From NCBI GenBank assembly GCA_002409745.1, contig DHOU01000029.1:31590-39485 (forward strand): a DNA stretch of 7,896 nt. The letters are read 5' to 3'. The notes under the pieces are model-generated. The model was not told the origin of the DNA, ran no database searches, and saw nothing but the letters and a program-made list of their open reading frames with translations. The position numbers were made by a program, and so were the translations under genes. Below, in pieces: positions 1 to 6,537 of this stretch. Numbering within the stretch: the first letter of the stretch is position 1; each line of letters starts with the position of its first letter. This DNA comes from Bacteroidales bacterium UBA5382. GTDB lineage: Bacteria > Bacteroidota > Bacteroidia > Bacteroidales > Dysgonomonadaceae.

Positions 1-62
1 CCGCTATTCGATGCGAAACGAAAGTTCAAATCCATCAAAAAATGACCTAAAAAACACCGCAT
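1..62 (-). CDS. possible first codons of a leftward gene running off the window
   Basis: On the minus strand an ATG at 62-60, with a second in-frame ATG at 35-33, opens a frame that stays open to the window edge (about 20 codons, beginning MRCFLGHFLM). It lies 40-70 bases downstream of the start predicted from the promoter at 111-141. That position is the only reason to think a gene begins here. Twenty codons are too few to recognise a family, and chance openness is quite possible. Confidence 0.22.
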   Translation of the reverse strand, partial: MRCFLGHFLMDLNFRFASNS

Positions 63-110
63 AAAAAAATTCAAAACAGTTTCTAAGTTTTGTATCTTTA
101 TTTTCGAATT

Positions 111-141
111 CAAAAATATTAAAAAACGAGATGCCGACAAA
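111..141 (-). promoter_or_regulatory. leftward Bacteroidota-type promoter
   Basis: Read on the minus strand, TTTG (141-138) is followed after 19 bases by TATTTTTG (118-111). This fits the Bacteroidota sigma-ABfr consensus TTTG-N19-21-TAnnTTTG exactly. Transcription would start near 103-105 and run out of the window. It lies beyond the hairpin at 171-212, so it probably serves the next leftward gene rather than the methyltransferase unit. The match is direct; the activity is inferred. Confidence 0.5.
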
Positions 142-170
142 ATTCTCATTCTAATTTATTTCTATATCGC

Positions 171-212
171 TCCTGACTTTGACACTGGGACACCCCAGTG
201 TCAAAGTCAGGA
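171..212. repeat. perfect 19-bp inverted repeat with 4-base loop
   Basis: The left arm 171-189 (TCCTGACTTTGACACTGGG) pairs without mismatch to 194-212 around the loop ACAC (190-193). There is no T-tract after the stem on either strand, so it is not a textbook intrinsic terminator. Its position between the end of the leftward unit and the next leftward promoter would still suit an end-of-transcript structure. A palindromic repeat or the end of a lost mobile element are alternatives. The short ORF overlapping the antitoxin-like gene stops inside its right arm. Confidence 0.85.
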
Positions 213-223
213 AATAGTATGGA

Positions 224-377
224 TCATAAATATTTTTCTAATAGCCTTTTTGACAATTGTTCTTTATAATCAAAATCTTTTGGTAGGGTAAAAGAACCTT
301 TCAAAGATTTCGCAATGGGGGGTAAGTTGTATATCTTCAACTTCCGGATTATCTTGTTTGGTAAGAGTTCCCTTCAT
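224..377 (-). pseudogene. small antitoxin-like gene with a one-base frameshift
   Basis: An ATG at 377-375, 11 bases after the methyltransferase stop, opens a frame beginning MKGTLTKQDNPEVEDIQLTP. As written it breaks at a run of six C (minus strand; six G at 317-322) and ends after 35 codons. With five bases in the run the frame continues as IAKSLKGSFTLPKDFDYK and on through LSKRLLEKYL to TGA at 226-224, giving a 50-residue protein. The repaired tail (an LKGS-LPKDFDYK stretch, then a short charged helix ending LLEKYL) looks to me like small antitoxins that precede PIN-domain toxins in Bacteroidota; this is family resemblance from memory. An ATGA overlap at 227-224 opens a second ORF, as expected for a toxin partner, but it stops after six codons inside the hairpin, so no toxin is present. 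The frameshift may be a mutation, a slippage-controlled switch or a sequencing error. Confidence 0.6.
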
Positions 378-388
378 TGTTAACGTTA

Positions 389-1285
389 CTAATGATTTTC
401 GCAACACACATACAGCAAGGAGCTACATTTCTTTTTATCGAAAAGGGATGCGATCATGCCGCACAATCCTACACCAAAGCCGCGTAAGAACCAGAGTCGG
501 CACCCGGCATTGCGTTCGCTCATCAGCGAAATGTAAAATACATCGAAAGGCATCCGCTTGACAGCTATAATTTCAAATCTATGCCGGCCGGCGAGCATCC
601 GCAAATGGGCGGGTGCAAAATGCCACAGATGCCGCGGTACATCGTAAGCGCTCCAGTCGGCTTTATAGACCGACGCGTCGAACGAGGCGGAATTGGGAAC
701 CGCGATGAAAAGCCGGCCATCGTCGGTAAGCAGCCGGCGGAGTTGCTCCATCACTTCATTCAGCCCCTCCAGATGTTCGAGCACATGCCACAAGGTAATC
801 ACTTCAAAGGTATGCGCCCTCTCCGGATGCACGGCAAAGGTGTCGAGCGACGGAAACGTGTCGATATGGAAATGATCGTGCGCAAAATTCCGCGCAGTGT
901 CATTTTTTTCGATAGCGGTTGTTTGCCATCCCTTTTGTTTCATGGCTCCGGCAAAATATCCCGTGCCGCAACCGACATCGAGCAACGTATGGGGGGCGTG
1001 GTCGCTATATCGTTCCACCCAACGCGTTTTTTTCAGAATCATGTAGTTGCGTACAACGTGGTAAAGCTTCGCCATAATACCTTTTCGAGTATCGCTGTGC
1101 GAAATGTAATCGTCCGATTTGTAATAGGCGTCCAGCGCGTCTCCTTGGGGCGGATGATCCGTCATAAGAAAGCCGCAATCCGAACATTTTATCAGCGGGA
1201 AAGTCTTGCCGCTCACCAAATGATCGCGGCAGCAAAATTCCTCATGAAAGGTGTCGTTTCCACAAATTGGACAGCGTGTGTTCAT
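389..1285 (-). CDS. class I SAM-dependent methyltransferase with N-terminal zinc ribbon
   Basis: This 298-aa cytoplasmic protein has two parts. Residues 1-40 carry four cysteines in two CxxC pairs (C5/C8 and C34/C37), a likely structural zinc ribbon. The Rossmann domain follows: motif I at about 101-111 (LLDVGCGTGYF) binds SAM, the acidic residue E126 in AIEKND fits the ribose-binding position, and LWHVLEHLE at 165-173 followed by LLTDDGRLFIAVPN is the usual motif IV/V region of the Methyltransf_23-like group. Similar proteins often modify sugars, lipids or small molecules in surface-polysaccharide pathways; the substrate cannot be read here. The start ATG overlaps the stop of the upstream YfhO-like gene (ATGA at 1285-1282), so the two are almost certainly co-translated. 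The length is normal and no damage is seen. Confidence 0.93.
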   Translation of the reverse strand: MNTRCPICGNDTFHEEFCCRDHLVSGKTFPLIKCSDCGFLMTDHPPQGDALDAYYKSDDYISHSDTRKGIMAKLYHVVRNYMILKKTRWVERYSDHAPHTLLDVGCGTGYFAGAMKQKGWQTTAIEKNDTARNFAHDHFHIDTFPSLDTFAVHPERAHTFEVITLWHVLEHLEGLNEVMEQLRRLLTDDGRLFIAVPNSASFDASVYKADWSAYDVPRHLWHFAPAHLRMLAGRHRFEIIAVKRMPFDVFYISLMSERNAGCRLWFLRGFGVGLCGMIASLFDKKKCSSLLYVCCENH

Positions 1286-3786
1286 TTACGCGATTTTTTT
1301 ACCGATCGATAGATCAAAAGACCTGCCGCCAGCAACATCACCAAGAGCGCCGCATACGCAATGGTATCGGTCGTGCGGATGCTCGGCGGATCGAAACGGA
1401 ACGTCACTTCGTGTGCGCCGGCCGGGATGGGCAGCGCCCGCAACGTATAGTTCGCCCGAAGCATTTGGGCCGGTTGTCCGTCGATGGTGATCTGCCATCC
1501 CTTGGGATAATAAATTTCGGAAAAGACTGCTAATTCATTTTTTTTCGCATCGACCCGGTAGGTAACGAAATCGGAATCGTACCCGGTGAGCCGTATCGTC
1601 GAAAGCGAATCGCGCGGGCTTACGTTAAAACCCGCCAGCACCGGTTCGAACTGTTTGTCGGCGACAGCCTGCCGGTGCAGGTCGATGCGTCCGAGAGCAT
1701 CGATTTCTTCATCGGCGTTGTTTACGAACTCAATCCCGTCCACAAACCAAGCGTTGCCCTGATGATAGGGGTTTTCGACGGGAAGCGTCCCCCCGTTTTG
1801 AGCGGGCATGATCACCCATTTGGTATTGAGCATGTTCAATACTTTAAAACGTTCGGTATCGACTGAGTCGAGAGCGCCTTGCGTTTGGATGATGCTCCGT
1901 TGCAACTCGGGGATCTCTTTGCTCAGATGCACATCGATCAGATCCTGGTAACGGCGCAGTTTCGCCGCATGGTATCCGCCGATCGTCTTATGATAGTAAG
2001 GCGTTACACCATCGTTGAAGGTACTGGTAGCGGTATTCAGCACCCGGTAATACGGGGTGGAATCTTGCAGAATGAACTGGTCGGTGGGCGATTGGATAAA
2101 AAGCTGTTGTTGATTGCTTTTCGGCACAAAATCGCTATCGTTCAGATAGCGTTTGTTCACGCTCCACATATCGACCAGACAGAGCACGAGGATACCGGCT
2201 ACGGCCCATTCGGCTTTGATCTTCTTTCCCGCAAAAAGCGCTAACAGCACCGTCCCGATAAGGACGACAAACACACTCCGCCAGGCATCGGCGGTGAATA
2301 TCGACACGCGGATGGCCGTCAGGTTATCCATCACCGCCGTAATATGCTCGGGCGGTAACGACTGCAAGGCCTGCATTTCGCTGGTCGAGACAAAGGACGA
2401 AAAGAAAAGCTTGGGCGCCACGGCAAACAACAGGGCGATGCCGCCCGTCAGTCCGAGGCTGATATAAAGAGCGTTTTTCTTTTCTTTCAGCACCTCCGGC
2501 TTCAAAATAATTTCTTTCAGCGCAAGCGCCGCCAACAGAGGGATGCAAAACTCCGCCACGACCAATATGGACGATACGGCTCGGAACTTGTTATACATCG
2601 GCACGTAATCGATGAAGAAATCGGTCGGTCCCATAAAATTCTTTCCCCACGAGAGCAGGATGGAAAAGACCGTTCCCGCCAGCAACGCCCATTTCAGAGG
2701 GCCCTTCACGATAAACAGTCCCAATATGAACAACATCAATACAAAAGCGCCCACGTATACCGGGCCGGAGGTACCGGGTTGCTCGCCCCAATATTGACCG
2801 ATTTGCGAAAACAATTCGCGATACTCGGGGCGGGCTTTTTCCATCGCTTTCGTATTGTCGGCCAACGGCACCGACGCCCCGCCTTTTGTATTCGGCACAA
2901 GCAATGTCCAGGTCTCTCCCACTCCGTAACTCCACGCCGTGATGTAATCGCGTTCGAGGCCGTTCGAGGTTTTATTTTCGGCGCCATGATGCGACAATTC
3001 CGACTTGCCGCGCATGGTCTCTTTCGAATATTCGTAGGTATGATAGAGGCTCGACGCATTCGCCATCACGCCGAGAAGGCCCGCGATGACTAACACGGCC
3101 GAAGACTTAAGAAACGCCGGCAGCGTATGGTTGCGCACCGCGTCGACGGCAAAGGCAATCACGATAAAGAGCATGACAAACAGGAAGTAGTAGCTCATCT
3201 GTATATGATTTGCCGATATCTGAAAAGCCGTGAACAGCGCAAACAGCAATCCGCCCAACCAGTAGCGGCCGCGATAGGCGAAGAGGAGTCCGGCGATCGT
3301 GGGCGGAATATAGGCCAGCGTAATGAACTTCCAGATATGTCCGGCGGCAATAAGGATGAAAAAGTATGATGAAAAGGCCCATATCACGGCACCCAATGCG
3401 CTGAGTAACGGCGAGGCTTTCAGCGCCCGCATCAAGATGTAAAAACCGAGCAGCATGATGAATACCAATCCCACATAATTGGGAAGGAACAGCGAATAGG
3501 CTTTTTTCAGCAGATCCTGCGGATGAGTCGAATCGTACGTGGGACTCATCTGATAGGTAGGCATGCCGCCGAACATCGAGAGGTTCCAGCGCGAGCGTTC
3601 GCCGTCGTGGCGCGACATGTAGTCGCGTTGCTCCTGCCCTTGCCCGATGGCGGCCAGCGAGTCGTTTTGATTAATCACCCGTCCGTCCATGACGGCAGGA
3701 GCGAAGTAGATAAATGAAACCAGAATGAAAGTCCCGATAACGATCAGATCGGGAAGGAATTTTTTGAATGAGTCGGAATTTTTCAT
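1282..3786 (-). CDS. YfhO-family polytopic membrane protein
   Basis: This 834-aa inner-membrane protein matches the architecture of the YfhO family (Pfam 'bacterial membrane protein YfhO'). There is a first membrane helix at about 14-33, then an exported loop with NQND, a QEQRDY stretch and MFGGMPTYQM (about 39-80). A dense set of hydrophobic segments follows between about 105 and 245, with more to about residue 550. A large soluble exported domain precedes a last helix at about 805-827 and the basic tail RSVKKSRK. In Firmicutes YfhO acts as a GT-C-like enzyme that glycosylates teichoic acids. The Bacteroidota homologues are of similar length but unknown acceptor, so glycosyl transfer at the outer face of the membrane is only inferred. 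It is the first gene of a unit with the methyltransferase. No clear Shine-Dalgarno is visible, as is common in this phylum. Confidence 0.9.
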   Translation of the reverse strand: MKNSDSFKKFLPDLIVIGTFILVSFIYFAPAVMDGRVINQNDSLAAIGQGQEQRDYMSRHDGERSRWNLSMFGGMPTYQMSPTYDSTHPQDLLKKAYSLFLPNYVGLVFIMLLGFYILMRALKASPLLSALGAVIWAFSSYFFILIAAGHIWKFITLAYIPPTIAGLLFAYRGRYWLGGLLFALFTAFQISANHIQMSYYFLFVMLFIVIAFAVDAVRNHTLPAFLKSSAVLVIAGLLGVMANASSLYHTYEYSKETMRGKSELSHHGAENKTSNGLERDYITAWSYGVGETWTLLVPNTKGGASVPLADNTKAMEKARPEYRELFSQIGQYWGEQPGTSGPVYVGAFVLMLFILGLFIVKGPLKWALLAGTVFSILLSWGKNFMGPTDFFIDYVPMYNKFRAVSSILVVAEFCIPLLAALALKEIILKPEVLKEKKNALYISLGLTGGIALLFAVAPKLFFSSFVSTSEMQALQSLPPEHITAVMDNLTAIRVSIFTADAWRSVFVVLIGTVLLALFAGKKIKAEWAVAGILVLCLVDMWSVNKRYLNDSDFVPKSNQQQLFIQSPTDQFILQDSTPYYRVLNTATSTFNDGVTPYYHKTIGGYHAAKLRRYQDLIDVHLSKEIPELQRSIIQTQGALDSVDTERFKVLNMLNTKWVIMPAQNGGTLPVENPYHQGNAWFVDGIEFVNNADEEIDALGRIDLHRQAVADKQFEPVLAGFNVSPRDSLSTIRLTGYDSDFVTYRVDAKKNELAVFSEIYYPKGWQITIDGQPAQMLRANYTLRALPIPAGAHEVTFRFDPPSIRTTDTIAYAALLVMLLAAGLLIYRSVKKSRK

Positions 3787-3828
3787 TTCGCGTGTTATTG
3801 GGTTTGCTCCGTACTTGTTTTCTTTGAA

Positions 3829-3849
3829 GCCGGCCGTCTGACAGCCGGG
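3829..3849 (-). promoter_or_regulatory. short stem-loop at the predicted 5' end of the YfhO-like mRNA
   Basis: CCGGC at 3830-3834 pairs with GCCGG at 3844-3848 around a nine-base loop. The predicted start of the leftward transcript falls at about 3847-3849, so this hairpin would sit at the very 5' end of the mRNA, some 45 bases before the start codon. A stabilising or translation-modulating role is possible, but a five-base stem is weak evidence. Confidence 0.3.
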
Positions 3850-3853
3850 ACTG

Positions 3854-3861
3854 CAAACTTA
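3854..3861 (-). promoter_or_regulatory. -7 element of the YfhO-like/methyltransferase unit
   Basis: On the minus strand 3861-3854 reads TAAGTTTG, an exact match to the Bacteroidota -7 consensus TAnnTTTG, 67 bases upstream of the YfhO-like start codon. I see no convincing TTTG box at the usual distance upstream, so the promoter is incomplete by consensus. It is the best candidate in the 270-base divergent gap. Confidence 0.5.
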
Positions 3862-3905
3862 CGCAAAATAACCGATATGTGGGAACCGACACGACATTTT
3901 TTCAC

Positions 3906-3968
3906 CTTTACCGATATAAAAACATTCTACTACATCCCATGTATAAAGCTTTTTTGAAACTTTACCGA
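3906..3968. repeat. two copies of CTTTACCGA in the divergent promoter region
   Basis: CTTTACCGA occurs at 3906-3914 and at 3960-3968, with a shorter relative ACCGATATG at 3871-3879. All three lie between the leftward and rightward -7 elements. Regulator half-sites are possible, but nine bases twice in this A+T-rich stretch could be chance. Confidence 0.3.
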
Positions 3969-3997
3969 CAGACATGGTAATAAAAAAATGATTTTTA

Positions 3998-4028
3998 TTG
4001 CTTTTGTCCGAAATAATACATAATTTTG
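3998..4028 (+). promoter_or_regulatory. rightward Bacteroidota-type promoter for the heptad-repeat gene
   Basis: TTG at 3998-4000, exactly 20 bases, then TAATTTTG at 4021-4028: a full match to the -7 consensus with a core -33 box. Transcription would start near 4034-4036, about 23 bases before the ATG at 4058. This placement argues that translation begins at 4058 and not at the earlier in-frame TTG at 3998, which lies inside the promoter. Confidence 0.6.
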
Positions 4029-4057
4029 CCTCTACATCGTTCTTTTACAACAGATGT

Positions 4058-4363
4058 ATGGCTCTGAAGCATCCTGAAAATGTCTTTATGCCCGGTGCCT
4101 TTCATCATGAGCAAAAGGCGCTCAATGTCGCGCAAGAGTTACTCAATGTTGCGCAAGGGTTGCTCAATGTCGCGCATTCTTCGCTCAACGTTGAGCAGGA
4201 AGCGCTCAATATTGCGCACGTTCCGCTCCACATTGCGCACAAGTTACTTCATCATGAGCGGGCCTTGCTCAACATGGCGCACGGTTTGCTCAACAGTCGG
4301 AAAGGAGTGCAGGAACGGTTTTTTGATAAAAACATTCGCAAGAATGACGAACGGCAAGTATAG
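4058..4363 (+). CDS. small heptad-repeat protein, unknown function
   Basis: This 101-aa ORF starts at ATG 4058 just after a good promoter. Residues 15-84 consist of ten degenerate heptads: FHHEQKA, LNVAQEL, LNVAQGL, LNVAHSS, LNVEQEA, LNIAHVP, LHIAHKL, LHHERAL, LNMAHGL, LNSRKGV. Leucine leads nearly every unit, with V/I/M usually at position 3 and alanine at 4, which could form an amphipathic or coiled-coil helix. The tail is strongly basic (KNIRKNDERQV). Codon differences between units fall largely at third positions in this frame (AAT/AAC, GTC/GTT, TTA/TTG, CAT/CAC), which supports translation in this frame over the other open one. There is no signal peptide, membrane segment or known domain. 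It may instead be a non-coding tandem repeat that happens to be open. Confidence 0.5.
   Translation: MALKHPENVFMPGAFHHEQKALNVAQELLNVAQGLLNVAHSSLNVEQEALNIAHVPLHIAHKLLHHERALLNMAHGLLNSRKGVQERFFDKNIRKNDERQV
4100..4309 (+). repeat. ten degenerate 21-base tandem units
   Basis: Units begin at 4100, 4121, 4142, 4163, 4184, 4205, 4226, 4247, 4268 and 4289, with no spacer between them. The core is CTCAATGTTGCGCA followed by seven variable bases. Units 4100 and 4247 share the variant TTCATCATGAGC, suggesting segmental copying within the array. The unit length is a multiple of three, so gain or loss of units keeps the frame. Small palindromes recur, such as GCTCAACGTTGAGC (4183-4196) and TTGCGCAA (4149-4156). 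Confidence 0.85.
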
Positions 4364-4444
4364 TATCTTTATCATAACGAGGGATAACCAACCTGATATA
4401 CACCTTGCGCTATCCCCCATGTTTCAATTATTAATTAAAATAAA

Positions 4445-4777
4445 ATGCCCATGGGGAAAAGAAAAAGAAACTCGAGTTACGCAGATGTTATTTCTAAAGC
4501 TCAGGTTATGAGTGCCGGCTTGAAAAATAACACAGAGCGTGTAGCAAAACGCGGTATCGATGAAGCTTTCATCACCGGATTCGACGGTTTAACCAGTGAA
4601 TCTATCGCAGCGAATGATTTGCAGGAGAAGTTGAAAGCGGATTTAAAAGTCCAAACCGATGCGTTAGAAGCTAAAACGGATGAACTTCAGGATAAGTACG
4701 GTGAAGCCAAAAAGGTGGTGAAGCTGGAATTTCCGCAAGCTCAGTGGAAAGAATTCGGAATAGAAGATAAACATTGA
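4445..4777 (+). CDS. 110-aa lysine-rich helical protein, unknown function
   Basis: The protein is soluble, with a basic N terminus (MPMGKRKRNSSYADVISKAQ), a central GIDEAFITGFDGL segment, and a charged helix from about 55 to 95 rich in K, E and D that could form a coiled coil. I believe similar short proteins are widespread in Bacteroidota, but no function is known to me. The start at 4445 sits behind an A+T-rich tract (TTAATTAAAATAAA) typical of initiation in this phylum; ATG 4451 (MGKRKR) is an equally good alternative. TATCTTTA at 4364-4371 is a weak promoter candidate. Otherwise the gene may be read from the repeat gene 80 bases upstream. A strong terminator follows. Confidence 0.8.
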   Translation: MPMGKRKRNSSYADVISKAQVMSAGLKNNTERVAKRGIDEAFITGFDGLTSESIAANDLQEKLKADLKVQTDALEAKTDELQDKYGEAKKVVKLEFPQAQWKEFGIEDKH

Positions 4778-4805
4778 TTTTTTATTTCCGGAGGAGACAG
4801 TAATT

Positions 4806-4848
4806 AGCGAAATCCATTCCGACCTCATTCGGGATGGATTTGCTTTTT
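4806..4848 (+). terminator. intrinsic terminator after the 110-aa gene
   Basis: Bases 4810-4822 pair with 4829-4841 (13 pairs, one of them G-T) around the loop CCTCAT. AGC 4806-4808 can add three more pairs to GCT 4842-4844 past a bulged G. Five T (4844-4848) follow directly. It lies 30 bases after the stop codon and before gene A, so gene A probably needs its own start; I found no good TAnnTTTG site for it in 4849-4909. Confidence 0.75.
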
Positions 4849-4909
4849 GCAAAGGCGCGTTTCTTCAAACGGCGCTGGTGATAAGTCAAATTTTTAACGG
4901 CATAAAAGA

Positions 4910-5719
4910 ATGTTAGACGATTTAGAGGATTTATTTGATGATGATGATGATGATGAACTGTACGAATATGTACGGTCGGATTATGACGATTGGTACGATA
5001 ACCATACCGGTTTTTTGTTGAAAGAAAAAGGAAAATGGGAATGCTGGCCGGATACGGACATGTATCCGTTCTATTATAATGTATACAAAAAAGCGATGCA
5101 GGATTACCGGCGGGAGGCGCGGCGTGTGTTGTACACTCTGTATCCGGTGATGAACCGGCTGGTCCGTCCCCGCATACTGGAAAGGATGGATGCCGATTTT
5201 TATCGGGTGGGCGATACGTTTTTGATGTTTTTTTTCCAACTGCTCATGCACTTGAAATACGGCTATAACCTGCGCGAAGTATATGAGAATTTCGATAAGA
5301 TGGAAAAAAGTTTCGATGAACGAGGCACGTTTACTCCTTATCCGTTCGATTATGAAAAAAGCGCTCCGTGGTTGACTTCCGAACAGAGGCAACAATTGGA
5401 AGAAGAGAGTTACCGGGAAGAAAAAAAAGCATTTGATTGGAAATATGGCCGGAAGAAAATGTTTACCGATATGTTGGTCAATGTCTTGGTCCAATATTAT
5501 CCTTCTCTTGGCGATTTCGACAAGGATACATGGGTGGTCTTTTACAGCCTTCTTATCAACGAATATTACCAGTTCGAATTTACTTTCGACCATTATATTT
5601 GTGCAGCCAAGTATGATATGACGGAAGAGGAAACATTCCTTCCGTATAAAGAGTTCATGGAAGTGCTTAGCCGCAAAGTAGGGGAAAAGATGGAAAAGAA
5701 AAAGCTATCGCAGATGTAA
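4910..5719 (+). CDS. gene A: 269-aa acidic, aromatic-rich protein of unknown function
   Basis: No signal peptide or convincing membrane span is present, so it is probably cytoplasmic. The N terminus is very acidic, with six consecutive Asp at 10-15 encoded by (GAT)6 at 4937-4954, followed by a D/Y/W-rich stretch to about residue 31. The body is rich in Y, F and W, with a hydrophobic stretch FLMFFFQLLMHL near 105-116 that looks like a buried helix, and a basic tail EKMEKKKLSQM. I recognise no domain or catalytic motif. Its last 54 codons have a diverged second copy at 6763-6926, in which the first part differs mostly at silent positions; this shows that the family is a real, translated one. 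The gene converges on the 188-aa gene across a shared terminator. Confidence 0.85.
   Translation: MLDDLEDLFDDDDDDELYEYVRSDYDDWYDNHTGFLLKEKGKWECWPDTDMYPFYYNVYKKAMQDYRREARRVLYTLYPVMNRLVRPRILERMDADFYRVGDTFLMFFFQLLMHLKYGYNLREVYENFDKMEKSFDERGTFTPYPFDYEKSAPWLTSEQRQQLEEESYREEKKAFDWKYGRKKMFTDMLVNVLVQYYPSLGDFDKDTWVVFYSLLINEYYQFEFTFDHYICAAKYDMTEEETFLPYKEFMEVLSRKVGEKMEKKKLSQM
4937..4954 (+). repeat. (GAT)6 trinucleotide run
   Basis: Six GAT units in frame encode Asp10-Asp15 of gene A and are followed by GAA. Slippage here would lengthen or shorten the acidic tract without shifting the frame. Confidence 0.9.
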
Positions 5720-5746
5720 GAAAATCTTGCCAAGAACAATAATATA

Positions 5747-5771
5747 AGGGTATCGCTTCAAGCGATACCCT
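5747..5771. terminator. bidirectional terminator between gene A and the 188-aa gene
   Basis: AGGGTATCGCT (5747-5757) pairs perfectly with AGCGATACCCT (5761-5771) around a three-base loop. It lies 27 bases after the gene A stop and 10 bases after the stop of the converging gene. The flank on the minus-strand side is T-rich (TTATATTATTGTTCTT); the plus-strand side is weaker (CCTTATTCTG). Confidence 0.75.
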
Positions 5772-5781
5772 CCTTATTCTG

Positions 5782-6348
5782 TTAAAATCGTTTGCCGATG
5801 GTAATTCCCGTTCGGGGATAAGCCCCATCATTCACAAAGTCACGGCCGGCGCCTAAAAATACTTCGCCTACCCAATTGTTCTTCGAAAGATACTTCCAAC
5901 CGATAGCCAATCCCAAACCGGCACCTGTTTTGGTATCAGTCGTGTTGTTCCACACATCGCTGTTGTAATCAGAATCATCATACTCTCTCGAAAATACGGC
6001 TCCATTCGCTTCGATAAAGAATCCCGAACCGATTTTTTCAAGAGATTTATACGCTCCGCCGAAAAACCAACGGAAATGCGGCGTAAGGGCAAAACGCATG
6101 TCGTACAGATCCTCATCAAAGCCAATCCCGGCCGCAACTCCCACACTGATATCACTATCCAAAATGCGCTCGTACGATATTTCGGGATAGGCCCCGAAGA
6201 TAGTGGTTACTAAATTGAGCTTTACTTCGTTCAGCTTTGCGTATTCTTTATCTCCGCCCCATTCCAGTACCACTCTTTTCCGGCTCTTCTGCGGAAAGGC
6301 AGCCAAACTAACGGCCAACACGACTAACAAAATCCCTGTTCTTTTCAT
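5782..6348 (-). CDS. exported 188-aa protein, probable outer-membrane beta-barrel
   Basis: Residues 1 to about 20 (MKRTGILLVVLAVSLAAFPQ) form a signal peptide. The mature part alternates polar and apolar residues in strands rich in glycine and aromatics (for example LTPHFRWFFGG, SGFFIEANGAVF, GAGLGLAIGWKYL, GEVFLGAGRDF) and ends in a phenylalanine (ITIGKRF), the usual signature of a small outer-membrane barrel of the DUF3575/OmpW-like size class. The exact family is not recognised. It lies between gene A and the metG 3' end, the same place that the 287-aa exported gene takes in the second copy of the locus. Its upstream 100 bases hold only a one-mismatch -7 candidate (minus strand CATTTTTG, 6402-6395), so readthrough from metG is possible in the ancestral arrangement. 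Confidence 0.8.
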   Translation of the reverse strand: MKRTGILLVVLAVSLAAFPQKSRKRVVLEWGGDKEYAKLNEVKLNLVTTIFGAYPEISYERILDSDISVGVAAGIGFDEDLYDMRFALTPHFRWFFGGAYKSLEKIGSGFFIEANGAVFSREYDDSDYNSDVWNNTTDTKTGAGLGLAIGWKYLSKNNWVGEVFLGAGRDFVNDGAYPRTGITIGKRF

Positions 6349-6448
6349 AAGTGTAGTTTTTTAATGTAAATACATGTATAAGATGATGCAGCTACAAAAA
6401 TGTGACGCAACAAATCCTTAAAATAACCAAACAGGAATTTAAAAGAAG

Positions 6449-6537
6449 GCTTATTTGACTTCGCTTCCCGGCGCCACATTCACCGACGGCTCGATTAAAG
6501 AGAGCGACCCATCGGCGTTTTCGGCCGAGAGAATCAT
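6449..6537 (-). repeat. direct repeat, left copy (metG 3' end)
   Basis: These 89 bases are identical to 7808-7896. The match begins at GC just after the metG stop (minus-strand sense) and is cut off by the window edge, so the full repeat is longer. By protein similarity it may run to about 6768, or 320 bases. Confidence 0.95.

Noticed and set aside
84..100. Rightward promoter around TAAGTTTTG and TATCTTTA
   Set aside because: Both deviate from TAnnTTTG, no TTG box is at the right distance, and no rightward gene follows.
581..1312. 243-codon plus-strand frame
   Set aside because: It is antisense to the methyltransferase, which has clear SAM-binding motifs; the frame is open because of high G+C.
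3998..4057. TTG at 3998 as an earlier start of the heptad-repeat gene
   Set aside because: That TTG is part of the predicted -33 box and lies upstream of the predicted transcription start.
4100..4309. CRISPR array or group of binding sites
   Set aside because: The units are directly adjacent with no unique spacers, and their variation follows codon positions.
4080..4511. 143-codon plus-strand frame through the same 21-base repeats (SMSRKSY-type heptads)
   Set aside because: Between units it changes mostly at second positions, giving amino-acid replacements, and it overlaps the start of the 110-aa gene. The 4058 frame shows silent change and has the better promoter spacing.
4855..4876. Second hairpin (CGTTT-CTTC-AAACG) after the 110-aa gene as a terminator
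   Set aside because: The stem is short, with a bulge beyond five pairs, and no T-tract follows.
4931..5593. 220-codon minus-strand frame with an isoleucine-rich end
   Set aside because: It is the antisense shadow of gene A; the isoleucines come from the reverse of the GAT run, and the A' copy supports the plus strand.
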